Of a stretch of DNA of 64,000 nucleotides, positions 1-9,139 are shown one piece after another. Every line of letters begins with the position of its first letter. The stretch's first letter is position 1. A program made the position numbers and the translations under genes. This DNA is from an uncultured Tenacibaculum sp. GTDB lineage: Bacteria; Bacteroidota; Bacteroidia; Flavobacteriales; Flavobacteriaceae. The notes below the pieces were generated by a model. The model was not told the DNA's origin and did not search any database. It saw only the letters and a list, made by a program, of their open reading frames with translations. The stretch spans positions 62,001-126,000 of the forward strand of contig CANMWK010000007.1 in the NCBI GenBank assembly GCA_947501615.1, in the 5' to 3' direction.

Positions 1-3
1 TCT

Positions 4-1047
4 TTGAATAAATTAAAAAAAACATACAGTTACGCACTTACTTCAGCTTTATATTTAACTATTATATCTGTAGTTATTGCTGTTTTTTCATATTTGTCTT
101 TTTTTAAACCGCTAGGTTTAATCACAATTATAATCTTTGGAGTTTTATTGTTTACAGTTTCATTTTTTGTAATTCAATATAGAGCAGAACATTTTATTTA
201 TCAAAGAGTTCGAAAATTGTATCAAGATATTTCGATTTTAGATGTACAAGATTTAAAACGAGATAAAATAACGACAGATATAGAAGAGTTTACTAAAACT
301 GTCGAAGAGTATGTAGAAGGAAAAAAAGAAGAGATTGCTAATTTAACTGAAAGAGATTCGTTTCGTAGAGATTTCTTAGGGAATGTTGCTCATGAATTAA
401 AGACCCCCCTTTTTACTGTGCAAGGTTATATTTTAACTTTAATTGAAGGAGCAGCAAACGATAAAGTAATACGAGACAAATACCTAGAAAGAGCCAATAA
501 AGGTGTAGAACGTTTGACTTCTATAGTAAAAGATTTGGATATGATTGCCAAATTGGAAACAGATGGGATGAAAATGAAAATTGAGCCTTTTAACATTATT
601 GAATTAATTCAGAATGTTTTCGATTTATTCGAAATGAAAGCTAAAAAGAGAAACATTCAATTAGTTTTCGATAAAGTTTATGACTTTCCGTTATTTGTAA
701 AAGGAGATGTAGAACGAGTAGAACAAGTTTTAATCAACTTAATTGTAAATTCTATAAAGTATGGAAAAGTTGATGGTGTTACTACTGTTACCGTAGAATC
801 ATATAACGAAAATAAGTTTGTGATTAAGATTGCAGATGATGGTGAAGGTATTAAACAAGAACATATTCCTAGACTATTTGAGCGATTTTACCGTGTAGAT
901 CAGAGTAGATCGAGAGAACAAGGAGGTTCAGGGCTTGGTCTTTCTATCGTAAAGCATATTATTGAAGCGCATAACGAAACTATTTTATTAAAAAGTACTT
1001 TTGGCGAAGGGTCGGAATTTTCTTTTACCCTAGAGAAAGCGATTTAA
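4..1047 (+). CDS. PhoR-like membrane sensor histidine kinase
   Basis: This is a two-component sensor kinase of 347 residues. Two membrane segments lie at about residues 10-32 and 36-58 with almost no periplasmic loop, so any stimulus is probably sensed in the membrane or cytoplasm. The DHp helix carries the phospho-acceptor His130 in an HELKTP motif. The ATPase domain shows the N box near 245-256 (NLIVNSIKYG), the DDGEGI G1 box near 280 and a GSGLGLS G2 box near 308. The length fits a complete PhoR-type kinase of Flavobacteriia. The start used is a TTG at position 4, and the window edge prevents checking whether translation begins further upstream. No response regulator is visible, so its partner probably lies left of the window. 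The stimulus is unknown. Confidence 0.85.
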   Translation: MNKLKKTYSYALTSALYLTIISVVIAVFSYLSFFKPLGLITIIIFGVLLFTVSFFVIQYRAEHFIYQRVRKLYQDISILDVQDLKRDKITTDIEEFTKTVEEYVEGKKEEIANLTERDSFRRDFLGNVAHELKTPLFTVQGYILTLIEGAANDKVIRDKYLERANKGVERLTSIVKDLDMIAKLETDGMKMKIEPFNIIELIQNVFDLFEMKAKKRNIQLVFDKVYDFPLFVKGDVERVEQVLINLIVNSIKYGKVDGVTTVTVESYNENKFVIKIADDGEGIKQEHIPRLFERFYRVDQSRSREQGGSGLGLSIVKHIIEAHNETILLKSTFGEGSEFSFTLEKAI

Positions 1048-1174
1048 TCGCATGCGATAGCCAAGGGTTTAATTACCAGATGCTTGTATCGAAAATTCTT
1101 AGTACATGACAAAAAAACACCTTACAGATATACATGATTAATAATCAGTATTTTACATAAAAATACATGTGTTA

Positions 1175-1295
1175 TGTCACCTCGAGCATTATTGAATTTA
1201 AAAGCTTTTAAATGAAGATAGCTTACGAAGTAAGTCGAGAGGTTTTCATTAAAATCACTAACAATAATAAGGTCTCGACTCCGCTCGACCTGACA
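1175..1295. repeat. Short interspersed element with terminal inverted repeats
   Basis: The ends of this 121-bp intergenic element are near-perfect inverted repeats. The left end (1175-1187) reads TGTCACCTCGAGC and the right end (1283-1295), reverse-complemented, reads TGTCAGGTCGAGC. There is no coding capacity. Related CTCGACTnCGCTCGACC intergenic elements are common in flavobacterial genomes and behave like REP or MITE elements. Whether more copies exist in this genome cannot be judged from one window. Confidence 0.6.
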
Positions 1296-1353
1296 ACGGA
1301 AAAATATCTTTAAGATTTTGTTGTGTTCTAAGACTTGTAAATCAAATAATTAC

Positions 1354-1546
1354 GTCATTACGATGAATGAAACATAGTGAAGTGAAGAAGTAATCTGTTA
1401 ATTTAAGAACGAAAATCTCGTTTTTAATACGATTTACGGTTAGTTTCTTCGCATATGTGAAGTGACAGAAACATTTATACGAAATTAAATACCGAAAATC
1501 GTATAAGGCAAAGATTGCTTCATCCGTTTCACTCCTTCGCAATGAC
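1354..1546. repeat. Second REP-like intergenic element
   Basis: This element of about 193 bp begins GTCATTACGATGAATGAAAC. It ends with the reverse complement of GTCATTGCGAAGGAGTGAAA, so the two outer 35-40 bp form an imperfect inverted repeat. An internal stretch (about 1405-1450) holds a second, weaker inverted repeat. It lies between the kinase gene and uvrC beside the first element, so the whole 1,048-1,664 gap is repeat-derived spacer. The 75-residue minus-strand frame across it is not taken as a gene. Confidence 0.55.
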
Positions 1547-1664
1547 ATTACTATTTGCAATGGATTCAAGATAAAATTATGTCGAACTCACGTTAATTAC
1601 TATAATTTTTAGCAGTAGCATAATTTTCAAATGGTATTAATTGAATAAGTTGTATTTTCGTTAT

Positions 1665-3464
1665 ATGCCAACTACTTTAGAACTACAAATAAAAACGTTA
1701 CCAAACTCTCCCGGAGTTTATCAGTATTTTGATAAAGAAGACAAGATTATTTATGTAGGTAAGGCAAAGAATTTAAAGAAACGAGTTGCTTCATATTTTA
1801 CTAAAAATCATGAATATGGGAAGACTAGAGTTTTAGTAAAAAAGATTGTAAAAATTGAGCATATTGTTGTCGATACAGAGACAGATGCTTTATTACTAGA
1901 AAATAATCTCATAAAGAAATATCAACCAAGGTATAATGTTTTGTTGAAAGATGACAAATCGTATCCGTGGATTTGCATTAAAAAAGAACGTTTTCCAAGA
2001 ATATTCATAACAAGAAGAGTAATTAAAGACGGATCAGAATATTTTGGACCCTACACAAGTGTTAAAACAGTACATAACTTATTAGATTTAATTAAACAAT
2101 TGTATCCTTTACGTACTTGTAATTACGATTTAAGTAAAACAAAAGTAGCATCGGGGAAGTATAAAGTTTGTTTAGAGTATCATCTTAAAAACTGTAAAGG
2201 GCCGTGCGAAGCATATCAAGATGAAGATGCTTATGTAAGTAATGTTAGTGCAATACGAAATATAATCAAAGGGAATTTTAAAGAGAGCTTAGAAAGTTTG
2301 CATAGTATTATGATGGATTATGCAGCTGATATGAATTTTGAAGAAGCCCAGCGAATTAAAGACAAACTCGATTCATTAAAAAACTACCAGGCGAAGTCAA
2401 CTATTGTAAATCCGAGTATTAATAATGTTGATGTATTTTCTATTTTTTCAGATGAAACACATGGCTATGCCAATTTTTTTAAGATCATGAATGGAGCGAT
2501 TGTTCAGTCGTATACTACTGAAATCAAGAAGAAATTAGATGAATCTGATGAAGAGTTATTGGCACTTTTTATTGTAGAAACTCGTCAACGATTCAATTCA
2601 TTATCAAGAGAAGTTTATGTTCCCTTTGCTGTTAATTTAGGAGATAAAATAAAAGTAACCGTTCCGAAGTTAGGGGATAAAAAAAGAATTGTTGATTTAT
2701 CATTGCGAAATGCAAAATACTATCGACAAGAACAATTTAAACAAATAAAAATTGTAGACCCCGATCGTCATACCAAACGAATTATGGCGCAGCTACAGAA
2801 AGATTTACGTTTGAGTGTTGAGCCTAGGCATATTGAGTGTTTTGATAATTCAAATATCCAGGGAACCCACCCTGTAGCTGCTTGTGTTGTTTTTAAAGAT
2901 GGTAAACCTAGTAAGAAAGAGTATAGACATTTTAATATTAAAACTGTAGAGGGGCCTGATGATTTTGCTTCTATGGAAGAGGTTGTTTTTAGGCGATATA
3001 AAAGACTTTTAGAAGAAGATATGCCATTGCCACAGCTAATTGTAATAGATGGAGGAAAAGGACAATTATCTTCAGCTTTAAAGAGTTTGGATATACTAGG
3101 ATTAAGGGGTAAAATAGCTATTATAGGAATAGCAAAACGTTTAGAGGAAATTTATTATCCGGGAGATAGCGTACCTTTATATTTAGATAAGAAATCAGAA
3201 TCATTAAAAATCATCCAATATTTGCGAAATGAAGCACATCGATTTGGAATTACCTTTCATAGAAATAAAAGAAGTAAAAGTGCTATTCAATCTGAATTAG
3301 AACAAATTCCAGACGTAGGTAAACAAACGATAACAAATCTCTTACGTAAATTTAAATCTGCTAAGAGAGTGAAAAATGCTACATTAGACGAATTAATTGA
3401 GGTAATTGGAAATGCAAGGGCTAAAAAAGTATTTGATTACTACAATGCTAATAAATTGAAATGA
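1665..3464 (+). CDS. uvrC: UvrABC excinuclease subunit C
   Basis: UvrC makes the two incisions beside bulky DNA lesions in nucleotide excision repair. The N-terminal GIY-YIG nuclease is clear (SPGVYQYF, then IIYVGKAKNLKKR). A UvrB-binding UVR segment lies near residues 200-240 (NFEEAQRIKD), followed by the RNase H-like 5' nuclease domain (ECFDNSNIQG, VIDGGKGQL) and a C-terminal helix-hairpin-helix (IPDVGKQTITNLL). The ATG at 1665 gives 599 residues and begins where family members usually begin. An upstream TTG at 1641 would add eight residues without homology. The stop overlaps the start of the patatin gene by four bases, so the two are probably cotranscribed. All domains are present. Confidence 0.95.
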   Translation: MPTTLELQIKTLPNSPGVYQYFDKEDKIIYVGKAKNLKKRVASYFTKNHEYGKTRVLVKKIVKIEHIVVDTETDALLLENNLIKKYQPRYNVLLKDDKSYPWICIKKERFPRIFITRRVIKDGSEYFGPYTSVKTVHNLLDLIKQLYPLRTCNYDLSKTKVASGKYKVCLEYHLKNCKGPCEAYQDEDAYVSNVSAIRNIIKGNFKESLESLHSIMMDYAADMNFEEAQRIKDKLDSLKNYQAKSTIVNPSINNVDVFSIFSDETHGYANFFKIMNGAIVQSYTTEIKKKLDESDEELLALFIVETRQRFNSLSREVYVPFAVNLGDKIKVTVPKLGDKKRIVDLSLRNAKYYRQEQFKQIKIVDPDRHTKRIMAQLQKDLRLSVEPRHIECFDNSNIQGTHPVAACVVFKDGKPSKKEYRHFNIKTVEGPDDFASMEEVVFRRYKRLLEEDMPLPQLIVIDGGKGQLSSALKSLDILGLRGKIAIIGIAKRLEEIYYPGDSVPLYLDKKSESLKIIQYLRNEAHRFGITFHRNKRSKSAIQSELEQIPDVGKQTITNLLRKFKSAKRVKNATLDELIEVIGNARAKKVFDYYNANKLK

Positions 3465-5659
3465 AGAAACTACTACTCACATACATACTACCACTATTCG
3501 TTTTTGGCCAGCAACAGCCAAAAGTTGGCTTGGTTTTAAGTGGAGGTGGAGCAAAAGGTTTTGCTCATGTTGGGGTTTTAAAAGAATTAGAAAAGATAGG
3601 AATTCAGATAGATTATATCGGAGGAACAAGCATGGGAGCCATAGTTGGTGGAATGTATGCTGCCGGTTACAATGCTAATCAAATAGAGCGTATTATCAGG
3701 GATATCGATTTTTCATCGATAATTCAAGATAATATTTCCAGAGAAGATAAATCGTATTTTGAAAAAGCATTCCTTGAAAAAACTGCAATTAGTCTACCTA
3801 TAAAAAAAGGTAGAATAGGTCTTCCTTTAGGATTATCTAAAGGTCAGAATGTACTCAATTTTTTAACCGAACTTTTAGCACCTGTAGACAATATTAATGA
3901 CTTTTCGAAGTTACCTATTCCATTTTTCTGTGTAGCAACAGACACTGAAACAGGAGCAGAAGTTGTGCTAGAAGATGGTTCTCTTCCTTTGGCGTTACGA
4001 GCTAGTGGCTCTTTTCCTTCCTTATTAAATCCAGTAGAAATAAATAATCGACTTTTAATGGATGGTGGGGTTGCAAATAACTTTCCTGTAGATCGTATGA
4101 AAGAAAAGGGAGTAGATATCGTTATTGGAATAAATGTTCAAGGAACATTATTAAAACGAGATCAATTATCTTCAGTTGCATCGCTCTTAAGTCAGATCGT
4201 AAATTTTCAGATGTATAAAAAGGCTGATGAACAGATTCGACAGTTAGATATTCATATTCATCCAGATATCAAGGAGTTTACTGTAGTTTCTTTTGATAAA
4301 AAGGATGAAATTCTGAATGAAGGAGTAAAGGCTGTAAAACCATATCTTAAGGTTTTAAAAGAGATTACTAAAAAACAAAAGGTTAAAAAAGAAAGAAAAA
4401 AAATTGTATACAAAGAGAAGCAATTTCTGATAGATAGAATAATTCTTAAAGGAAATAAACATTATACACAAGATTACATTCTAGGTAAATTAAGATTAAA
4501 AGAAGGAGATTCTGTATCGTATAGAGATATTTCTAAAAAAGTGAATACACTTACAGCATCGAAGAATTTCCAAAGAATAGATTATACGTTAAAAAATTCA
4601 TTTAAAGGAAAAAAATTAGAGGTAACCGTAAAAGAAAACGATATTAAGAGTTTTGTAAGTTTAGGTGTTCACTACGATTTGGTATACAAAACTGGGGTGC
4701 TTTTAAATTACAATCAAAAGAAAATACTTTCTTCAAATGATGAAATCTCTTTAGACTTAGTTATTGGAGATGAAGTTCGATATGATTTTCAGTATTTTAT
4801 CGATAACGGATTCTTATTGAGTTATGGTTTTTCTTCCCGATTTAACACTTTTGAAAATGACGTTTTATTTAATGAGAATAATCTAAATAAAATAAATGTA
4901 AACTATAGAGACTTTACGAATAGAATTTTTGGACAAACAATTTTAAATAAAAGAACAGCTTTTGGTGTTGGTTTAGAATTTAAAAATTTAAGAATTTCTT
5001 CGGACACTTTTCTTACAAATGAAGAAGAGACTATTTTCGATAGTAGTAATTATTTTAACTCTTTTGCTTTTTTAAATATAGATACATTTAATAAAAATAT
5101 GTTTCCTACAAAAGGATTTTTATTTAATGCGAATTTTAGATGGTTTATGTGGTCAGATAGAAATGATAGTTTAAATGATCTTGCTAATGGAAGTATCGGA
5201 TTTAATCAATATTCGCAAGCAGATGCTCTGTTTAGTTATGCTACTACTTTTTGGAAACGATTCACGTTTTTAAATTCGTATCAAATAGGAATTACTTTAG
5301 GAGAAGAAGATTCAGAAATTTTTGATTATCGTATAGGAGGGTATAATCAGAACTTTATTAATAATTTTATTCCATTTTATGGTTATGATATTTCTTCTCT
5401 TACAGATCAGTCATTTTTAAAAACAGAATTTCATTTACGATACGAGTTGTTTAAAAAGCATCATATAAGCCTTATAGGAAATTATGGAAAAGCATCAAAA
5501 AATGTGCTAAGGAGAGTAGAGTTGTTTAAAGACAATAAGTCTGGATACGCTATTGGTTATGGTTTAGAAACTTTAATAGGGCCTATAGAATTAAAGTATA
5601 CTTGGTCTCCAGATCATAATGATAAATTTTTAGTTTTTAATTTAGGATTCTGGTTTTAA
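3461..5659 (+). CDS. Patatin-like phospholipase fused to a POTRA/outer-membrane barrel
   Basis: This 732-residue protein has a signal peptide (about 1-17) and a patatin domain with the oxyanion motif SGGGAKG (27-33), the nucleophile elbow GTSMG (Ser57) and the catalytic Asp in DGG near residue 200. A POTRA-like segment follows (about 325-390). The rest is rich in amphipathic strands and ends in Phe, as expected of a BamA/TamA-type barrel. The layout matches the PlpD class of type Vd autotransporter-like lipases, where the barrel may secrete or anchor the lipase. Translation is coupled to uvrC through an ATGA overlap. The true lipid substrate is unknown. Confidence 0.88.
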   Translation: MKKLLLTYILPLFVFGQQQPKVGLVLSGGGAKGFAHVGVLKELEKIGIQIDYIGGTSMGAIVGGMYAAGYNANQIERIIRDIDFSSIIQDNISREDKSYFEKAFLEKTAISLPIKKGRIGLPLGLSKGQNVLNFLTELLAPVDNINDFSKLPIPFFCVATDTETGAEVVLEDGSLPLALRASGSFPSLLNPVEINNRLLMDGGVANNFPVDRMKEKGVDIVIGINVQGTLLKRDQLSSVASLLSQIVNFQMYKKADEQIRQLDIHIHPDIKEFTVVSFDKKDEILNEGVKAVKPYLKVLKEITKKQKVKKERKKIVYKEKQFLIDRIILKGNKHYTQDYILGKLRLKEGDSVSYRDISKKVNTLTASKNFQRIDYTLKNSFKGKKLEVTVKENDIKSFVSLGVHYDLVYKTGVLLNYNQKKILSSNDEISLDLVIGDEVRYDFQYFIDNGFLLSYGFSSRFNTFENDVLFNENNLNKINVNYRDFTNRIFGQTILNKRTAFGVGLEFKNLRISSDTFLTNEEETIFDSSNYFNSFAFLNIDTFNKNMFPTKGFLFNANFRWFMWSDRNDSLNDLANGSIGFNQYSQADALFSYATTFWKRFTFLNSYQIGITLGEEDSEIFDYRIGGYNQNFINNFIPFYGYDISSLTDQSFLKTEFHLRYELFKKHHISLIGNYGKASKNVLRRVELFKDNKSGYAIGYGLETLIGPIELKYTWSPDHNDKFLVFNLGFWF

Positions 5660-5751
5660 TTGCAAATATGTAGTGAAGAGGATGAATTATGAGATGATTT
5701 TACTCCATTTGTATTTTATTTTCGAAAAGAAAAAAATAATATGATACATAA

Positions 5752-5787
5752 AAAAACCTACTTGAAACTGAATTCAAGTAGGTTTTT
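5752..5787. terminator. Bidirectional hairpin terminator
   Basis: A perfect 15-bp stem pairs 5752-5766 with 5773-5787 around a 6-base loop, with A and T runs at either end. It lies between the convergent patatin and rng genes and can therefore serve both. Confidence 0.85.
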
Positions 5788-5809
5788 AGTTCTTAATAAG
5801 AAAATTGCC

Positions 5810-7351
5810 TTATTTGTTTTTTTTCTTGTAAGAGAAATGGTATTGTAAATACTGATACGCATCTCTAGGTATAATTTTAATCCATTTTTTATATCTTAAA
5901 AACCACATAAAGCGAATAGACGTTAATCCTTTTGTTAAATACGCGTAGATAAACGGATGCACATTTAAAGTAATCTCTTTGTATGCTGTTTTACTACTCA
6001 ATATTTTGTCTAATTCTGCTTCAATTTTATCAATTAAGATAATAGGAGCTTCTACTTCTCCATTTTTGTTAGGATTAGGTTCACGTGTTTTAATTTCGAG
6101 TTCAGGTCTTACTCGTTGTCTTGTAATTTGTACAAGACCAAATTTACTTGGAGGTAAGATTTTATGCTTGGTTCTATCCAAAGACATAGCTTCTCTAAAG
6201 TGTTGAAATAACTTTTGTCTGTTTTCAGCAGACTTCATATCTATAAAATCAACAACTATAATTCCTCCCATATCACGAAGTTGTAATTGTCTAGCTATTT
6301 CTGTAGCTGCAATTAAATTAACTTCCAAAGCAGTTTCTTCTTGATTTTTTGCTCTGTTAGATCGGTTACCACTATTTACGTCAATCACATGCAGTGCTTC
6401 TGTATGTTCAATCACTAAATAGGCACCTTTACTCATGGATACGGTTTTACCAAAGGAAGTTTTAATTTGGCGTTCGATACCGTATTTTTCAAAAATAGGA
6501 ATATTAGATTTGTGGAGTCTAACAATTTTTTCTTTCTCAGGATATATTTCTTGTAAATACTCCTTGATTTCTAATTTTAAACTCTCATCATTTGTTACAA
6601 TACTTGTAAAAGAATCATTCATAACATCTCTTAAAATAGAAGATGCTCTATCTAATTCACTTAACACTTTTGTAGGTGTATTTGTATTTGGAATCCTTTT
6701 GCATAAAGATATCCATCTGTTTAGTGAATTTTGTAAATCTTTATCAAGCTCTGCTACCTTTTTACCCTCAGCAACAGTACGCAAAATAAGTCCAAAACCT
6801 TTTGGTTTTATGCTTTTTGCTAGCTTTTTCAAACGCTCTTTTTCCTTATTGTCATTAATTTTTTGTGATACTGACACTCTGTTAGAAAAAGGGACTAAAA
6901 CTAAATACCTACCAGCAATGGATAATTCTGAACTTATCCTAGGGCCTTTAGTAGATATTGGTTCTTTTACAATTTGTACTAATAAATTTTGACCTGATTT
7001 TAGTACGTTGTTAATACTTCCGTCTTTATCAATATCATTTTCTGAACGGAAGTTTCTTAAAGTGAACTCTTTAAATTTACCTGTGCTTACTTTTTTTATA
7101 AACTTGTTTAAAGATTGTACTTGTGGTCCTAGATCATGGTAATGTAAAAAACCATCTTTGGGATAACCAACATTAACAAAAGCGGCATTTAAACCCGTCA
7201 TGACTTTTCCTATTTTAGCTAGAAAAATATCACCGACTGAAAATTTGCTGTCGCTTGTTTCTTTGTTTAATTCAACAAGTCTACCATCTCTTAATAAGGC
7301 AAAATCAATATCAGAAGAAGAATTTGAACGAATAATTAATTCTGTTTTCAT
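5810..7351 (-). CDS. rng: Ribonuclease E/G family endoribonuclease
   Basis: RNase G cuts single-stranded, AU-rich RNA in rRNA maturation and mRNA turnover. The 513-residue length fits RNase G of Bacteroidota, without the long RNase E degradosome tail. An S1-like RNA-binding region is near residues 35-130. The catalytic core holds the magnesium-binding aspartates in HVIDVNSG and VVDFIDM. The Zn-link CxxC of Escherichia coli RNase E is not evident, which is common in this phylum. It is last in a minus-strand set behind HU and a small basic peptide, about 140 bp away. A long plus-strand frame inside it is a shadow. Confidence 0.93.
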   Translation of the reverse strand: MKTELIIRSNSSSDIDFALLRDGRLVELNKETSDSKFSVGDIFLAKIGKVMTGLNAAFVNVGYPKDGFLHYHDLGPQVQSLNKFIKKVSTGKFKEFTLRNFRSENDIDKDGSINNVLKSGQNLLVQIVKEPISTKGPRISSELSIAGRYLVLVPFSNRVSVSQKINDNKEKERLKKLAKSIKPKGFGLILRTVAEGKKVAELDKDLQNSLNRWISLCKRIPNTNTPTKVLSELDRASSILRDVMNDSFTSIVTNDESLKLEIKEYLQEIYPEKEKIVRLHKSNIPIFEKYGIERQIKTSFGKTVSMSKGAYLVIEHTEALHVIDVNSGNRSNRAKNQEETALEVNLIAATEIARQLQLRDMGGIIVVDFIDMKSAENRQKLFQHFREAMSLDRTKHKILPPSKFGLVQITRQRVRPELEIKTREPNPNKNGEVEAPIILIDKIEAELDKILSSKTAYKEITLNVHPFIYAYLTKGLTSIRFMWFLRYKKWIKIIPRDAYQYLQYHFSYKKKNK

Positions 7352-7475
7352 CTGAATAAATTTTGTGTCAACGAAAAACGAAGACTGATTAAGATTTTAA
7401 GCAGGTATTTGTAATACCAGTTTGAGGATATATTCCTCAAATTTCAAAGAACTTTGTGTTTCTTAAAAAGCAAAC

Positions 7476-7503
7476 GAAAAAGTAAGTATAAACTTACTTT
7501 TTC
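7476..7503 (-). terminator. Perfect 12-bp hairpin at the end of the small basic gene
   Basis: Bases 7476-7487 pair exactly with 7492-7503 around a 4-base loop, and the hairpin includes the stop codon of the 29-residue gene. It may end or attenuate transcription before rng. A separate T tract is weak because the T run lies inside the stem. Confidence 0.5.
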
Positions 7504-7583
7504 TTGTGACGATTTGCTCTTGCTCTTTTCTTTCTTTTATGTGTAGAGATTTTAGCTCTCTTTCTTTTTTTACCACTAGGCAT
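7494..7583 (-). CDS. Very basic 29-residue conserved small protein
   Basis: This short frame encodes MPSGKKRKRAK, then a Lys/Arg/His-rich stretch ending NRHKKK. More than half of its residues are basic, which indicates RNA or DNA binding. Nearly identical mini-proteins occur beside rng in many Bacteroidota and are usually annotated as hypothetical. That wide retention, and the company of HU and an rRNA-processing nuclease, makes a ribosomal or nucleoid role plausible, but this is inference. It starts at ATG 7583, 45 bp after the HU stop, and is probably cotranscribed with HU. Confidence 0.75.
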   Translation of the reverse strand: MPSGKKRKRAKISTHKRKKRARANRHKKK

Positions 7584-7628
7584 ATTAAAAATGTTTTAAA
7601 AACTCTTATTAAAGAGTAGGTTAATATC

Positions 7629-7919
7629 TTATTTTACTGCAACCTTAGCTTTAACTCCTTCTGTAAATGTTTTAGCAGGTTTAAAAGCTGGAATGTTATG
7701 TGCAGGAATTTTAATTGTAGTATTTTTAGAAATATTTCTACCTGTTTTTTCAGCTCTTGTTTTAATGATAAAGCTTCCGAAACCTCTTAAATATACATTA
7801 TCTCCACTCTCTAAAGAATCTTTAACTTCAGACATAAATGCTTCTACTGTTGCTAAAACATCTGCTTTCTCTATCCCGGTCTTATCTGAAATCTTCGATA
7901 CGATATCTGCTTTTGTCAT
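7629..7919 (-). CDS. HU-family DNA-binding protein
   Basis: This 96-residue histone-like nucleoid protein starts MTKADIVSKIS. It has the helical dimer core and the beta-arm motif GFGSFIIKTRAEKTGRNISK typical of HU/IHF, followed by the conserved IPAHNIPAFKP. It bends and compacts DNA as a dimer. The length is normal for HU. It is first of the HU - basic peptide - rng set and is transcribed divergently from mutY. Confidence 0.93.
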   Translation of the reverse strand: MTKADIVSKISDKTGIEKADVLATVEAFMSEVKDSLESGDNVYLRGFGSFIIKTRAEKTGRNISKNTTIKIPAHNIPAFKPAKTFTEGVKAKVAVK

Positions 7920-7970
7920 TGTATATATACTTTTATATTATTATGTTGTGAATTTAATTTTACGAGGGTG

Positions 7971-7978
7971 CAAATATA
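7971..7978 (-). promoter_or_regulatory. Bacteroidota -7 box for the HU gene
   Basis: Read on the minus strand this is TATATTTG, a perfect match to the TAnnTTTG -7 consensus of the Bacteroidota primary sigma factor. It lies about 52 bp upstream of the HU start. A clean -33 TTG box could not be fixed. Confidence 0.5.
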
Positions 7979-8035
7979 TGATAATTAATCAATTCGTAAA
8001 ATAATTGTTCTTAAAAAAATCTAAATAAAATCTAG

Positions 8036-8043
8036 TAATTTTG
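8036..8043 (+). promoter_or_regulatory. Bacteroidota -7 box for mutY
   Basis: TAATTTTG matches TAnnTTTG and ends 19 bp before the mutY ATG, a usual spacing for this phylum. Confidence 0.5.
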
Positions 8044-8062
8044 CTAAGGTAATATTAATTGA

Positions 8063-9106
8063 ATGGATTTTAGTAACGTATTGATAAACTGGTATTTAAA
8101 AAACAACAGGCAATTGCCATGGAGAAAAACTAAAAATCCGTACCATATTTGGTTAAGTGAAATCATGTTACAACAAACAAGAGTTGTGCAAGGTTTACCA
8201 TATTACTTGAGGTTTACAGAGGCTTTTCCTACAGTTTTTGATCTTGCAAATGCAGAAGAAAGTTATGTTTTAAAACTATGGCAAGGACTAGGGTATTACT
8301 CTAGAGCTAGAAACTTACATTTCACAGCAAAGTACGTTGCTAATGAATTGCATGGAGAATTTCCTGGCAATTATAAAGATTTGTTAAAATTGAAAGGAGT
8401 AGGTGATTATACAGCATCTGCTATTGCATCTATATGTTATAACGAACCAACTGCAGTAGTTGATGGTAATGTATATCGAGTACTTTCTCGTTATTATGGT
8501 ATTGATACTCCAATAAATTCTACGAAAGGAATAAAAGATTTTAAAGCATTAGCACAACAGATTATAGATAAAGAAAATATAGGGGCCTATAATCAGGCGA
8601 TTATGGATTTTGGAGCTCTGCAATGTAAACCAAAAAGCCCAAATTGTAACGAATGTCCTTTAGCCGATAGTTGTGTTGCTTTAGCAAAAAACCGTGTTGA
8701 TGCATTACCAGTAAAAGAAAAGAAACTAAAAATTAAGAAGCGATACTTTAATTATTTGGTTGTAGAACATAAAGGAGAAACAATACTAAACAAAAGAGAA
8801 GGTAAGGGAATATGGGAAGGTCTTTTTGAGTTCCCTTTGATAGAAACCAATAAAAGTATTGATGTAGAAGATTTAGTAAATACGAGTGAGTTTAATTCGT
8901 TTTTTAACAAAGAAGCAACAATTAAATTATTCAACACCAAAGATATTGTTCATAAACTATCGCATCAGCATCTATTTACAAAGTTTTGGATTATAACAAC
9001 AAAGAATCTAGAACAAGAGCTAATAGAATGGAAAAACATTAATGATTATCCAGTTCCAGTACTCATCAATAATTTTTTATTAGAATACAAAAAGCAGAAC
9101 AACTAA
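8063..9106 (+). CDS. mutY: A/G-specific adenine DNA glycosylase
   Basis: MutY removes adenine mispaired with 8-oxoguanine in base-excision repair. The 347-residue protein has the catalytic Glu33 (SEIMLQQT), a helix-hairpin-helix (KGVGDYTASA, about 111-120) and the catalytic Asp134 (VVDGNVYR). Four cysteines (188, 195, 198, 204) with C-x6-C-x2-C-x5-C spacing bind the 4Fe-4S cluster. The C-terminal NUDIX-like domain that reads 8-oxoG follows from about 225. The gene heads mutY-ssb-gldE-gldD, an order also known in gliding flavobacteria such as Flavobacterium johnsoniae. Confidence 0.95.
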   Translation: MDFSNVLINWYLKNNRQLPWRKTKNPYHIWLSEIMLQQTRVVQGLPYYLRFTEAFPTVFDLANAEESYVLKLWQGLGYYSRARNLHFTAKYVANELHGEFPGNYKDLLKLKGVGDYTASAIASICYNEPTAVVDGNVYRVLSRYYGIDTPINSTKGIKDFKALAQQIIDKENIGAYNQAIMDFGALQCKPKSPNCNECPLADSCVALAKNRVDALPVKEKKLKIKKRYFNYLVVEHKGETILNKREGKGIWEGLFEFPLIETNKSIDVEDLVNTSEFNSFFNKEATIKLFNTKDIVHKLSHQHLFTKFWIITTKNLEQELIEWKNINDYPVPVLINNFLLEYKKQNN

Positions 9107-9111
9107 ATTTG

Positions 9112-9119
9112 TATATTTG
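9112..9119 (+). promoter_or_regulatory. Bacteroidota -7 box for ssb
   Basis: TATATTTG begins a few bases after the mutY stop and ends 20 bp before the ssb ATG, so ssb can be transcribed apart from mutY. Confidence 0.5.
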
Positions 9120-9139
9120 AGGTTACACAAGTGTAAATA

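Noticed and set aside
1342..1569. 75-residue minus-strand frame
   Set aside because: It lies over the REP-like element, and its sequence comes from the repeat.
6435..6992. 185-residue plus-strand frame
   Set aside because: It is fully antisense to rng, has no family features and is explained by the coding pattern of rng.
7693..8004. 103-residue plus-strand frame
   Set aside because: Antisense to the HU gene and its promoter; no recognisable product.
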